Source: CAVQZA01 sp963718355 (lineage in GTDB: Bacteria > Actinomycetota > Thermoleophilia > Gaiellales > Gaiellaceae). Taken from it: 64,000 nt of DNA. The DNA lies in assembly GCA_963718355.1 (NCBI GenBank), contig CAVQZA010000012.1:1-64000 (forward strand). Direction: 5' to 3'. The position numbers were made by a program, and so were the translations under genes. Below are positions 24,894 through 33,088 of the stretch, one piece after another (positions within the stretch are counted from its first letter, which is position 1; every line of letters begins with the position of its first letter). The notes below the pieces were generated by a model, which worked only from the letters and a program-made list of their open reading frames with translations, ran no database searches and was not told the DNA's origin.

Positions 24894-25781
24894 ATGCGGC
24901 GCAGCGCTCTGCTAACGGCGGCGCTCGTGGCGCTGCTCGTCGCCGGATGTGGCGGCTCCTCGACGCCGAAGGGCGGCTATCCCCTCCTCTTCGTCAGCGT
25001 CAAGGACGGCGACTACGCGATCTTCGGCGCGAACGCAGACGGCTCGCACGCCCGACGGCTGACCAAGAGGGCGGACACCTCGAGCTCGCCGCGCGGCCTG
25101 TTCTTCCAGATCGAGCCAGCGTATTCGCCCGATGGGAAGAAGATCGCGTTCTCCAGCGGGCGCGACGGAATCTCCCACATCTTCGTGATGAACGCCGACG
25201 GCACCGAGACGACGCGGATCACCGGCTCGCAGCGGAACGACAACCATCCCTCGTGGTCGGCGGACGGCAAGCGGATCGTCTTCTCCAGGGAGGGCGCTCT
25301 CTTCGTCGTCCCGGCGACCGGGGGGGCACCGCGCCGCATCGGCCACGGCTACGGGAGCGCGATGGACCCCGCGTATTCGCCGAACGGCAAGCTGATCGCC
25401 TACGACTACCGCAAGCCCGGCTGGACGAACCGCGAGATCTTCGTGATGAACGCCGACGGCACCGGGATCCGTCCGGTGACTCATCTGGTCTACGTGAGCG
25501 CTCTCCCGTCCTGGTCTCCCGACGGCAAGTCGCTGGCCTTCCAGAGCAATCCGGTCGGCCACAACGAGATCTACACGGTCGGGCTGAACGGCACCCACCT
25601 GCACCAGGTGACGACGTCTCTGACGGACGTGATCCAGCCGGCCTGGGCCTCGGACGGGCACACGATCGCGTACTCGGGGGACGGCGCGATCTGGACGGTG
25701 AGCGGCGGAACCGACACGCAGCTGACCTCCGGCAAGAACAACGACTCGGCCCCGGCCTGGCTGCCGGCTCAGCCGCAGTAG
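24894..25781 (+). CDS. TolB-like beta-propeller lipoprotein
   Basis: 295 residues starting directly after the livF stop. A lipoprotein signal peptide (MRRSALLTAALVALLVAGC, lipid-modified Cys19) is followed by five WD40/PD40 repeats of the type AYSPDGKKIAFSS, SWSADGKRIVFS, AYSPNGKLIAYD, SWSPDGKSLAFQS and AWASDGHTIAYS. Such propellers anchor in the membrane and bind protein partners. Its coupling to the transporter operon suggests, but does not prove, a related envelope role. Confidence 0.88.
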   Translation: MRRSALLTAALVALLVAGCGGSSTPKGGYPLLFVSVKDGDYAIFGANADGSHARRLTKRADTSSSPRGLFFQIEPAYSPDGKKIAFSSGRDGISHIFVMNADGTETTRITGSQRNDNHPSWSADGKRIVFSREGALFVVPATGGAPRRIGHGYGSAMDPAYSPNGKLIAYDYRKPGWTNREIFVMNADGTGIRPVTHLVYVSALPSWSPDGKSLAFQSNPVGHNEIYTVGLNGTHLHQVTTSLTDVIQPAWASDGHTIAYSGDGAIWTVSGGTDTQLTSGKNNDSAPAWLPAQPQ

Positions 25782-25793
25782 GATCGTGACCGT

Positions 25794-27008
25794 ATGGCGA
25801 CCGTAGTCCTGCTCGGCACCCTCGATACGAAGGGGAAGGAGTACGACTTCCTCCGCGATCGCGTGCGCGAGCACGGCGTCGAGGTGATCCTGATCGACGC
25901 GGGGATCATGGGAGAGCCGCTCGCCACGCCCGACATCACGCGCGAGGAGGTCGCCGCCGCGGCCGGCGCCGACGTCGCCGCGCTCGCGGCCGCCGGCGAT
26001 CGCGGCGTGGCCGTCGAGACGATGGCCGAGGGCGCGGCGGCGCTCGTGTTGCGCCTGTACGGCGAGGGTCGGCTCGACGGGATCCTCGGGCTCGGCGGCT
26101 CCGGCAACTCGGCACTCGTGACCCATGCGATGCGTGCGCTGCCGGTCGGCGTGCCGAAGCTGATGGTCTCCACCGTGGCCTCGGGCGACACGCGGCCGTA
26201 CGTCGGCGCGGTCGACATCGCGATGATGTACTCGGTCGTCGACATCGCCGGGATCAACAGGATCTCGTCGCAGATCATGACCAACGCGGCCGGGATGATC
26301 GCCGGCGCGGTGCAGAGCCGCGTGCCCGATCGCGGCGCGGATCGCCCGCTGATCGGCGCCTCGATGTTCGGCGTCACGACGCCCTCGGTGACGACGGCGC
26401 GCGAGCGGCTCGAGCAGCTCGGCTACGAGGTGCTCGTCTTCCACGCGACCGGCACCGGCGGCCAGTCGATGGAGGCGCTCGCGAAGGGCGGCTTCCTCGC
26501 GGGGATCCTGGACGTGACGACGACGGAGCTGGCCGACGAGCTCGTCGGCGGCGTGCTCTCCGCAGGCCCCGACCGGCTCGAGGCCGCGGGCGCGCGCGGG
26601 CTGCCGCAGGTCGTCTCGCTCGGCGCGCTCGACATGGTCAACTTCGGCCCGCGCGAGACCGTCCCGGAGCGCTTCGCCGACCGGAACCTCTACGTCCACA
26701 ATCCGACGATCACGCTGATGCGGACGACGCCGGAGGAGTGCCTCGAGCTGGGGCGGCAGCTCGGGCGCAAGCTCTCGGCGGCGACCGGCCCGACCGCGCT
26801 CTACATACCGCTGAAAGGCGTCTCGATGATCGCGGTCGAGGGCCAGGTCTTCTACGATCCGGACGCCGACGCGGCGCTGCTCTCCGGCCTGCACGAGACG
26901 CTCGGGCCGAGCGTCGAGGTGCACGAGCTCGACCTCGACGTGAACGACCCCGAGTTCGCGACCGCGATGGCCGATCGCCTGCACACGATGATCTCCGAGG
27001 GCGCATGA
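25794..27008 (+). CDS. UPF0261/Tm-1-like ATP-binding domain protein
   Basis: 404 residues. N-terminal domain opens with VVLLGTLDTKGKEYDFLRD and contains ILGLGGSGNSALVTHAMRALPVGVPKLMVST, as in plant Tm-1 and bacterial UPF0261 proteins. C-terminal domain includes GASMFGVTTPSV and HNPTITLMRTTPEE. The bacterial role is not established; the family usually sits next to the TIM-barrel protein that follows here (4-bp ATGA overlap), which in plants is fused to it. Confidence 0.92.
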   Translation: MATVVLLGTLDTKGKEYDFLRDRVREHGVEVILIDAGIMGEPLATPDITREEVAAAAGADVAALAAAGDRGVAVETMAEGAAALVLRLYGEGRLDGILGLGGSGNSALVTHAMRALPVGVPKLMVSTVASGDTRPYVGAVDIAMMYSVVDIAGINRISSQIMTNAAGMIAGAVQSRVPDRGADRPLIGASMFGVTTPSVTTARERLEQLGYEVLVFHATGTGGQSMEALAKGGFLAGILDVTTTELADELVGGVLSAGPDRLEAAGARGLPQVVSLGALDMVNFGPRETVPERFADRNLYVHNPTITLMRTTPEECLELGRQLGRKLSAATGPTALYIPLKGVSMIAVEGQVFYDPDADAALLSGLHETLGPSVEVHELDLDVNDPEFATAMADRLHTMISEGA

Positions 27009-27820
27009 CGCGGGCCGAGGCGCTCGCGCGCCTGCGGGCGCAGGTCGCGGCCGGCCGGCCGATCATCGGCGCCGGCGCGGGCACCGGGCTCTCGGCGAAG
27101 TGCGCGCAGGACGGCGGCGCCGACCTGATCATCATCTACAACTCGGGCCGCTACCGGATGGCAGGGCGGGGCTCGCTGGCAGGCCTGATGCCATACGGCG
27201 ACGCGAACGCGATCGTCGTCGAGATGGCCGCCGAGGTACTGCCCGTGGCGACGAAGACGCCGGTGCTCGCCGGTGTCTGCGGCACGGATCCGTTCCGCCT
27301 GATGCCCGTGTTCCTCGAGGAGTTGCGCCGGATCGGCTTCAGCGGCGTCCAGAACTTCCCCACAGTCGGGCTGATGGACGGCACCTACCGCCAGGGGCTC
27401 GAGGAGACCGGGATGAGCTACTCGCTCGAGGTCGACATGATCCGCGCCGCGCACGAGCTTGACCTGCTCACCGCGCCCTATGTCTTCAACGACGACGAGG
27501 CGACCGCGATGGCGCAGGCCGGCGCCGACGTGCTGGTTCCGCACATGGGCCTCACGACAGGCGGCGCGATCGGCGGGCTGACCGCGAAGACGCTCGACGA
27601 GTGCGTGCCGCTGATCCAGGGAATGCACGACGCAGCGAAGCGGGTCAACCCGGAGATCCTCGTCCTCTGCCACGGCGGCCCGATCGCGGAGCCAGACGAC
27701 GCCGCGTATGTCCTGGAGCGCACGGAGGGAGTCGTCGGCTTCTTCGGCGCCTCGTCGATGGAGCGGCTCCCCACCGAGACCGCGATGATCGAGAACATGA
27801 AGCGCTTCAAGGCGATCTAG
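27005..27820 (+). CDS. Phosphoenolpyruvate hydrolase-like TIM-barrel protein
   Basis: 271 residues from ATG 27005. The family (the C-terminal half of plant Tm-1 proteins, sometimes named PEP hydrolase or TIM-barrel signal-transduction protein) is seen in IIGAGAGTGLSAKCAQDGGADLIIIYNSGRYRM, GVQNFPTVGLMDG, and LCHGGPIAEPDDAAYVL. Predicted cytoplasmic lyase or hydrolase of a pyruvate-type compound; true substrate not known. Last gene of the transporter run; its stop overlaps the convergent P450 stop at CTAG. Confidence 0.9.
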   Translation: MTRAEALARLRAQVAAGRPIIGAGAGTGLSAKCAQDGGADLIIIYNSGRYRMAGRGSLAGLMPYGDANAIVVEMAAEVLPVATKTPVLAGVCGTDPFRLMPVFLEELRRIGFSGVQNFPTVGLMDGTYRQGLEETGMSYSLEVDMIRAAHELDLLTAPYVFNDDEATAMAQAGADVLVPHMGLTTGGAIGGLTAKTLDECVPLIQGMHDAAKRVNPEILVLCHGGPIAEPDDAAYVLERTEGVVGFFGASSMERLPTETAMIENMKRFKAI

Positions 27821-28995
27821 CCGCGCGCGGGGCCGACGAGATCGAGTGACGCCAGCCCGCGGATGTCGCCGCGTGGCTTCCACGTCGGCGGACGCTCAGG
27901 ATCGACCCGGAAGTCCGGGAAGAGCTCGGCGATGCGCTCGATCATGATCGAGAGCTCGAGCCGCGCGAGATTGGCGCCCAGGCACAGGTGGTGGCCGTGG
28001 CCGAACGCGACGTGACGGTTCGGCCGGCGGTCGAGGATGCAGCGGTCCGGGTCGTCGAAGACGCGCGGGTCGTGGTTGGCCGCCCCGTAGCCGAGCAGGA
28101 CGACATCGCCGGCAGGGATGGTCTCGCCGTGCAGCTCCAGATCATGGGCCGCATTCCGGCAGAAGACCTGCACCGGCGAGACGTAACGGAGCAACTCGTT
28201 CACCGCGTCGTGCACCAGCGCGGCCGGATCTCCCAGTAGCTGCGCCCGCTGCTCCGGATTCTGGGCGAGGTGCAACAGGCTCAGGCTCATCGCGCCGGAG
28301 GTCGTCTCGTAGCCGGCGAGCAGCATCAACACGCCGAATCCGCGTACCTCCGTGTCGGTCAGGCGCTGACCGTCCACCTCGGCCTCGAGGAGCAGACCTA
28401 TGAAGTCGTCGCGCGGTTCCGCCCTCCGCTCGGCGACCAGGAGATCGAGATACGCCTCGACGTCGTGGACGGCCTCACGCTGGTCGTCGGGGTCGCTGAG
28501 CGCGTTCGCGAACATCCGCTCGACCCAGTCGAACCAGCGTGGCTCGTCCTCCTTCGGGAGGTTCATGAACCGCGCGAGCGCACCGAGCGACATCGGGATC
28601 GCGAACTCGGACACCATCTCTCCCGCGCCCCGTCGCGCGATCGGCTCGAGCAGCGTCGCCGCCAGGGCCTCGAGCTCGGGCCTGAGCGCCTCGATCCGGC
28701 CCCGCGAGAAGATCGCGTTCACGAGACCGCGATACACCGTGTGCGACGGAGGGTCGAGCTCGATCGGGAGCAGCGGGTAGGTCCGGGGCTGAGACGGCGG
28801 GATGATGGTCGTGCCGACGACGCCTGACGTGAAGGACTCGTAGTCGAGCGCGGCGCGCGTGACGTCGTCGTATCGCGTGAGCAGCCAGAAGCCGCCGTGC
28901 TTGTCCGATTGCAGAAGCGGCTGCGCCTCGCGGATCGGGCCGATCACGCTGTAGGGATCCTCGACGAACCGCTGCTCGTGGTGGTCGAAGCTCAT
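27817..28995 (-). CDS. Cytochrome P450
   Basis: 392 residues, soluble bacterial class. I-helix LLAGYETTSGAM (acid-alcohol pair replaced by Glu-Thr, as often seen), ExxR in NELLRYVS, and heme-binding FGHGHHLCLGANLARLEL with Cys ligand. Monooxygenase needing ferredoxin and reductase, none of which are adjacent. Substrate unknown. Convergent with the PEP-hydrolase-like gene and divergent from the MDR reductase. Confidence 0.94.
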   Translation of the reverse strand: MSFDHHEQRFVEDPYSVIGPIREAQPLLQSDKHGGFWLLTRYDDVTRAALDYESFTSGVVGTTIIPPSQPRTYPLLPIELDPPSHTVYRGLVNAIFSRGRIEALRPELEALAATLLEPIARRGAGEMVSEFAIPMSLGALARFMNLPKEDEPRWFDWVERMFANALSDPDDQREAVHDVEAYLDLLVAERRAEPRDDFIGLLLEAEVDGQRLTDTEVRGFGVLMLLAGYETTSGAMSLSLLHLAQNPEQRAQLLGDPAALVHDAVNELLRYVSPVQVFCRNAAHDLELHGETIPAGDVVLLGYGAANHDPRVFDDPDRCILDRRPNRHVAFGHGHHLCLGANLARLELSIMIERIAELFPDFRVDPERPPTWKPRGDIRGLASLDLVGPARG

Positions 28996-29051
28996 CCGTG
29001 GCCATCCTCCTGCTTCGCGACCTCGGGCACAACGCGGAATATGATCGCGGA

Positions 29052-30023
29052 ATGGACGCGGTGCTCGTGCGGGAAGGCGCTGTGCTCTCGTACGAGGCGG
29101 TTGCCGACCCGGTGCCGAAACCCGGCGAGGCGCTCGTCGAGCTCAAGGCGGCGGCGGTCAACAGGCGCGACTTGCTCGTGAGCCAGGGCGTCTATCCGTT
29201 TCCGTTGCCGTTGATCCCGGGCTCCGACGGCGCAGGGGTCCGCCGCGACACCGGCGAGGAGGTCGTGATCCTGCCGTCGCTGAACTGGGGCCCGAGCGAG
29301 GCGGCGGCGAGCGAGAGCTTCGAGATCCTCGGCGGCCCGCGCAACGGCACCTACGCCGAGCTGATCGCGGTTCCCGTCGAGAACCTCTATCCAAAGCCGG
29401 CGCAGCTCTCGTGGGAGGAGGCGGCCGCCTTCCCGCTCGCGGCGCTGACGGCGTACCGCGCGCTGTTCGCCCGCGGGCGACTCACCTCGGAGGAGACAGT
29501 GCTCGTGCTCGGGGCAGGCAGCGGCGTCTCGACGTTCGCAGTGCAGATCGCAGCGCAGATCGGGGCACGCGTCCTCGTCACCTCCTCGTCGCAGGAGAAG
29601 ATCGACCGCTCGGTCGAGCTCGGCGCCGAGCGCGGGTTTCGCTACACCGAGGGCGACTGGGTCGACGCGGCTCGGGAGGCGACCGGCGGCCGCGGCGCGG
29701 ATCTCGTGATCGATTCCGTCGGCTCGACCTGGCCGGACTCGCTTCGCGCGGCGGCGCGCGGCGGGCGCGTGGTCGTGTTCGGCGCCACGGGCGGGACCGA
29801 GGCGCTGCTCCAGGTGCGCCCGTTCTACCTCCAGTGGCTCTCGCTGCTCGGCACGACGATGGGCAGCCCCGGCGACTTCGAGGCGCTGCTGCGGACGATG
29901 GAGCAGGCGCCGTGGCGGCCGGTGATCGACTCGGTGCGGCCACTCGCCGAGGCCGACGCCGCGCACACGAGGCTGACCTCGGACGCCGCGAAGTTCGGCA
30001 AGCTCGTTCTGACCTGTAGCTAG
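29052..30023 (+). CDS. Zinc-less quinone oxidoreductase-like MDR protein
   Basis: 323 residues from ATG 29052 (MDAVLVREGAVLSYEAV). MDR fold without catalytic-zinc Cys: AAVNRRDLLVSQGVYPFPLPLIPGSDGAG, and the Rossmann motif LGAGSGVSTFAVQIA with following S/K for NADPH. The quinone oxidoreductase group reduces quinones or enoyl compounds. A longer in-frame start at 28998 is possible but overlaps the expected promoter of the divergent P450. Stop overlaps the convergent RraA-like stop (CTAG). Confidence 0.88.
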   Translation: MDAVLVREGAVLSYEAVADPVPKPGEALVELKAAAVNRRDLLVSQGVYPFPLPLIPGSDGAGVRRDTGEEVVILPSLNWGPSEAAASESFEILGGPRNGTYAELIAVPVENLYPKPAQLSWEEAAAFPLAALTAYRALFARGRLTSEETVLVLGAGSGVSTFAVQIAAQIGARVLVTSSSQEKIDRSVELGAERGFRYTEGDWVDAAREATGGRGADLVIDSVGSTWPDSLRAAARGGRVVVFGATGGTEALLQVRPFYLQWLSLLGTTMGSPGDFEALLRTMEQAPWRPVIDSVRPLAEADAAHTRLTSDAAKFGKLVLTCS

Positions 30024-30658
30024 AAGGTTCCGAAGCGCTCGTACGCGTCGAGCGGCGTCATGCCGTCGCGGACGGCGTCGCGGATCAGCGACTCCGACGC
30101 GGCCTTCGCCTCGGCGGCGACCAGGACTTCCTCCGCGATCGCCGCCGGAACTGCGATCACGCCGTCTTCGTCGGCGACGATCCAGTCGCCGGGCTCGATC
30201 ACGACGCGGCCGACGGTGATCGGCTCCTGCGTCGCGGTCAGCCCCCAGCGCCAGGTCGAGTCCTCCGGAGTGACGTAGCGAGAGAACACCGGGAAGCCCG
30301 TCTCGGCGATGAAGCCCGAGTCGCGGCAGCCGCCGTCGATCACGGCACCTGCGACGCCGCGCACCTGGAGCGAGGTGACCGAGAGCTCGCCGAGGTGCGC
30401 CGAGATGTCGTGATGGGCCGAGTAGACGGCGACGGCGCCGGCGGGCACCGAGCCGAGCATCGCCAGCACCTTGCGCAGCGCGGCGTCCCAGTCGGCGTTG
30501 TCGGCCGGGCGACCCTCGATCGTGAACGCGGGGCCGGCGACGCGGCTGCCCGGCACGAGCGGGCGCAGCTCGTGCGGCAGCGTCTGGTTGCGCAGCCCGC
30601 GGTCGTCGAGGATGTCGGTGAGCGCCGCGGTGTAGATCTTCTCGAAGCGCTCTCTCAT
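30020..30658 (-). CDS. RraA-like protein (possible HMG aldolase/oxaloacetate decarboxylase)
   Basis: 212 residues. RraA fold: ALTDILDDRG near the start, GSRVAGPAFTIEGR, the signature GVAGAVIDGGCRDSGFIAETGFPVFSR and PGDWIVADEDGVIAVP. Family members with GxxxDxxxxD-type metal sites are class II aldolases (4-hydroxy-4-methyl-2-oxoglutarate aldolase) or oxaloacetate decarboxylases rather than RNase E inhibitors, which are Gammaproteobacterial. The conserved Arg-Asp pair (CRD) is present. Substrate inferred only. Confidence 0.87.
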   Translation of the reverse strand: MRERFEKIYTAALTDILDDRGLRNQTLPHELRPLVPGSRVAGPAFTIEGRPADNADWDAALRKVLAMLGSVPAGAVAVYSAHHDISAHLGELSVTSLQVRGVAGAVIDGGCRDSGFIAETGFPVFSRYVTPEDSTWRWGLTATQEPITVGRVVIEPGDWIVADEDGVIAVPAAIAEEVLVAAEAKAASESLIRDAVRDGMTPLDAYERFGTF

Positions 30659-30680
30659 CGCGCTCCTAGTCTCTCAGAGC

Positions 30681-31328
30681 TCAGCGCGTCGAAGCGAGTT
30701 GGGCCTTCATGCACTGGCGAAACGCGTCGGTGTCGGGCTTCAGGCCCTGCGCCTGGCAGACCTTTGCAGCCGCGGCGATCTTCGCGCCGGGGCCGTCGCC
30801 GGGCCCGTTCCCGTTGCTGTTGCCGCCCTTCGAGCCGTCGCCGCCGCCGAGCTGGGTCTTGACGCACTGGCGGAACGCGTCGGTATCGGGGGTGAGCCCC
30901 TGCGCCTGGCACGCCTTGGCCGCAGCCGCGAGCTTCGCGCCCGGCCCGTCACCGGTTCCCTTGCCGCTTCCGGTGCCGCCGCCGGTTGCGCCGCCGAGCT
31001 GGGTCTTCACGCACTGGCGAAACGCGTCGGTATCGGGCGTGAGCCCCTGCGCCTGGCACGCCTTGGCCGCAGCTGCGACCTTCGGATCGACTGTGCCGCC
31101 CTTCTGGCCGTCGCCACCGCCGCCGAGCCGGGTCTTCAGGCATGCGCGAAACGCGTCGGTGCCCTGCTTCAGGCCCTGCGACTGGCAAATCTTGGCCGCG
31201 GCGGCCGCCTTCCCGGGATCGCCGACCTTGCCCGGCTTGCCGGGCTTTCCCTCCGCGGCAGCGCTGCCGATCACGATCAGTGCGAGAAGCAGGCAACCCG
31301 TGAGGGCGAAAGAGCGAATGCCGCGCAT
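30681..31328 (-). CDS. Secreted protein with four C-X14-C modules
   Basis: 215 residues from ATG 31328 with an AAGGAG site nine bases upstream; the ATG at 31337 touches that site and is rejected. Signal peptide ends near GSAAAEG. After a Lys/Gly/Pro stretch come four 28-residue modules (residues 41-68, 84-111, 133-160, 184-211), each AAAAKxCQ(A/S)QGLxxxTDAFRxCxKxxL, joined by Gly/Ser/Thr linkers. Cys pairs are always 14 residues apart (48/63, 91/106, 140/155, 191/206), suggesting one disulfide per module. The motif resembles the C-x3-G-x4-T-x-A-F-x2-C pattern seen in small bacterial envelope proteins. Function unknown. Confidence 0.8.
   Translation of the reverse strand: MRGIRSFALTGCLLLALIVIGSAAAEGKPGKPGKVGDPGKAAAAAKICQSQGLKQGTDAFRACLKTRLGGGGDGQKGGTVDPKVAAAAKACQAQGLTPDTDAFRQCVKTQLGGATGGGTGSGKGTGDGPGAKLAAAAKACQAQGLTPDTDAFRQCVKTQLGGGDGSKGGNSNGNGPGDGPGAKIAAAAKVCQAQGLKPDTDAFRQCMKAQLASTR
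30696..31208 (-). repeat. Four 84-bp coding repeats with Gly-rich spacers
   Basis: Modules lie at 31125-31208, 30996-31079, 30849-30932 and 30696-30779. The second and third are almost identical at DNA level, including the GGCCTGACCC-type core, showing recent duplication; spacer lengths differ. Confidence 0.85.
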
Positions 31329-31436
31329 GAAACACATCTCCTTGTCGAACGCCGCTGTCAACGGCGGATATCGGCCGCTCCGCCCGAGCCCGACACGCTC
31401 GATTGTGGGATCTGCGATCGCATAGGATTGAACGCG

Positions 31437-32441
31437 ATGTCGCGGCCCGTCACCCTGTTCACCGGCCAGTGGGCCGATCTGCCGCTCGAGGACCTGGCCG
31501 CGAAGGCCGGTTCCTGGGGCTTCGACGGGCTCGAGCTCGCGTGCTGGGGCGATCACTTCGAGGTCGACAAGGCGCTCGCCGACGAGAGTTACTGCCGCTC
31601 GATCCAGGAGATCCTGGAGCGAAACCACCTCAACGTCTGGGCGATCGGCGCCCATCTCGTCGGCCAGGCCGTCTGCGACCGGATCGACGAGCGCCACCAG
31701 GCGATCCTGCCGCCCGAGGTCTGGGGCGACGGCGACCCTGCAGGCGTCCAGGCGCGCGCCGCCGAGCGGATGAAGGACACCGCGCGCGCAGCCGCGCGAC
31801 TCGGCGTGACGCAGGTGAACGGCTTCACCGGCTCCTCGATCTGGCACCTGATCTACTCGTTCCCGCCCAACGACTTCGCCGAGATCGAGCGCGCCTACGA
31901 GCAGTTCGCCGAGGCCTGGAGCCCGATCATCGACGTGTTCGACGCGGAGGGCGTCCGCTTCGGGCTCGAGGTGCATCCCACCGAGATCGCGTACGACTTC
32001 GTCACCACGCGCAAGACGCTCGACGCGATCGGCAACCGCCCGGGCTTCGGGATCAACCTCGATCCCTCCCACTTCGCGCACCAGTCGCTCGACACCGCGC
32101 AGTTCGCGCTCGATTTCGCCGACCGAATCTACCACGTGCACGTCAAAGACTCGATCAAGCGCCTCGACGGTCGCCGCTCGATCCTCGGCTCGCACCTCAA
32201 CTTCGGCGAGGAGGCCCGCGGCTGGGACTTCGTCTCGCCCGGCCACGGCGATGTCGACTTCGAGTCGTTGTTCCGCGCGCTGAACCGGATCGGCTACCAG
32301 GGGCCGCTCTCGATCGAGTGGGAGGACTCCGGGATGGAGCGCGAGTACGGGGCGCAGGATGCACTCGCGTTCGTGCGGCGCACCGACTTCGCGCCGTCGG
32401 AGCTCGCGTTCGACGCGGCGATGCAGAAGGCGGGCGCATGA
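31437..32441 (+). CDS. Sugar phosphate isomerase/epimerase (xylose isomerase-like TIM barrel)
   Basis: 334 residues from ATG 31437. AP-endonuclease-2-like TIM barrel: SWGFDGLELACWGDHFEVDKAL, GFTGSSIWHLIYSFPP, GLEVHPTEIAYD (metal Glu), GINLDPSHFAHQ (Asp/His), VHVKDS and SPGHGDVDFESLFRALNRIGYQGPLSIEWED (His/Glu). All metal-site residues look intact. It probably interconverts a keto sugar or inosose. Overlaps the FAH gene by 4 bp and so belongs to the sugar-acid region. Confidence 0.9.
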   Translation: MSRPVTLFTGQWADLPLEDLAAKAGSWGFDGLELACWGDHFEVDKALADESYCRSIQEILERNHLNVWAIGAHLVGQAVCDRIDERHQAILPPEVWGDGDPAGVQARAAERMKDTARAAARLGVTQVNGFTGSSIWHLIYSFPPNDFAEIERAYEQFAEAWSPIIDVFDAEGVRFGLEVHPTEIAYDFVTTRKTLDAIGNRPGFGINLDPSHFAHQSLDTAQFALDFADRIYHVHVKDSIKRLDGRRSILGSHLNFGEEARGWDFVSPGHGDVDFESLFRALNRIGYQGPLSIEWEDSGMEREYGAQDALAFVRRTDFAPSELAFDAAMQKAGA

Positions 32442-33088
32442 GCATCCCGATCGCGCTGCCCGGCAAGATCGTCTGCGTCGGGCTCAACTACAAGGATCAC
32501 GCCGAGGAGCAGGGCGTCGAGGCACCCAAGGCGCCGCTCTTCTTCGCGAAGTACACGACCTCGCTGATCGGCCCGGGCGACGCGATCGTGATCCCGCCGA
32601 TCGTCACGCAGTGCGACTACGAGGCCGAGCTCGGCGTTGTGATCGGCCGCTCGGTGCGCGGCGTCTCGAAGGAGAACGCGTTCGAGGCCGTCGCGGGCTA
32701 CCTGTGCGCGAACGACGTGTCCGCGCGCGACCTTCAGTTCTCGGACGGGCAATGGACTCGCGGGAAATCACCCGACACGTTCTGCCCGGTCGGGCCGCTC
32801 GTGCCGGCCTCCGAGATCGCCGATCCGCACAACCTGCGCATTCGCGCGATCGTGAACGGCGAGGTGCTGCAGGACTCGACGACCGCGAACCTGATCTTCG
32901 GGATCGACGAGATCATCAGCTACGCCGCGCAGACCTCGACGCTCGAGGCCGGCGATCTGATCCTCACCGGCACTCCTGCGGGCGTCGGGATCTTCCGCGA
33001 CCCCAAGCGGTTGCTCGAGCCGGGCGACTCGGTGACCATCGAGATCGAGGGGCTCGGCGAGCTGACGAACCCGGTTATCGCCGGCTGA
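32438..33088 (+). CDS. Fumarylacetoacetate hydrolase family protein
   Basis: 216 residues from ATG 32438. Short FAH domain, as in YcgM/FAHD1-type acylpyruvases or oxaloacetate decarboxylases: KIVCVGLNYKDHAEEQG at the N-terminus, metal ligands in CDYEAELGVVIG (Glu-x-Glu) and LCANDVSARDLQ (Asp), and LTGTPAGVGIF at the end. Would cleave or dehydrate an acyl-pyruvate-like intermediate. Convergent with the epimerase; the 3' ends overlap by 14 bp. Confidence 0.91.
   Translation: MSIPIALPGKIVCVGLNYKDHAEEQGVEAPKAPLFFAKYTTSLIGPGDAIVIPPIVTQCDYEAELGVVIGRSVRGVSKENAFEAVAGYLCANDVSARDLQFSDGQWTRGKSPDTFCPVGPLVPASEIADPHNLRIRAIVNGEVLQDSTTANLIFGIDEIISYAAQTSTLEAGDLILTGTPAGVGIFRDPKRLLEPGDSVTIEIEGLGELTNPVIAG

Noticed and set aside
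24912..26984. Long minus-strand frame of 690 residues opposite the TolB-like and UPF0261 genes
   Set aside because: Arg/His/Asp-rich shadow of two well-supported plus-strand genes; no family motif, and GC-rich DNA leaves such antisense frames open.
30699..31425. Plus-strand repeat protein opposite the four-module secreted protein
   Set aside because: The minus frame has a signal peptide, a ribosome-binding site and conserved Cys spacing; the plus frame runs without a start into the isomerase gene.
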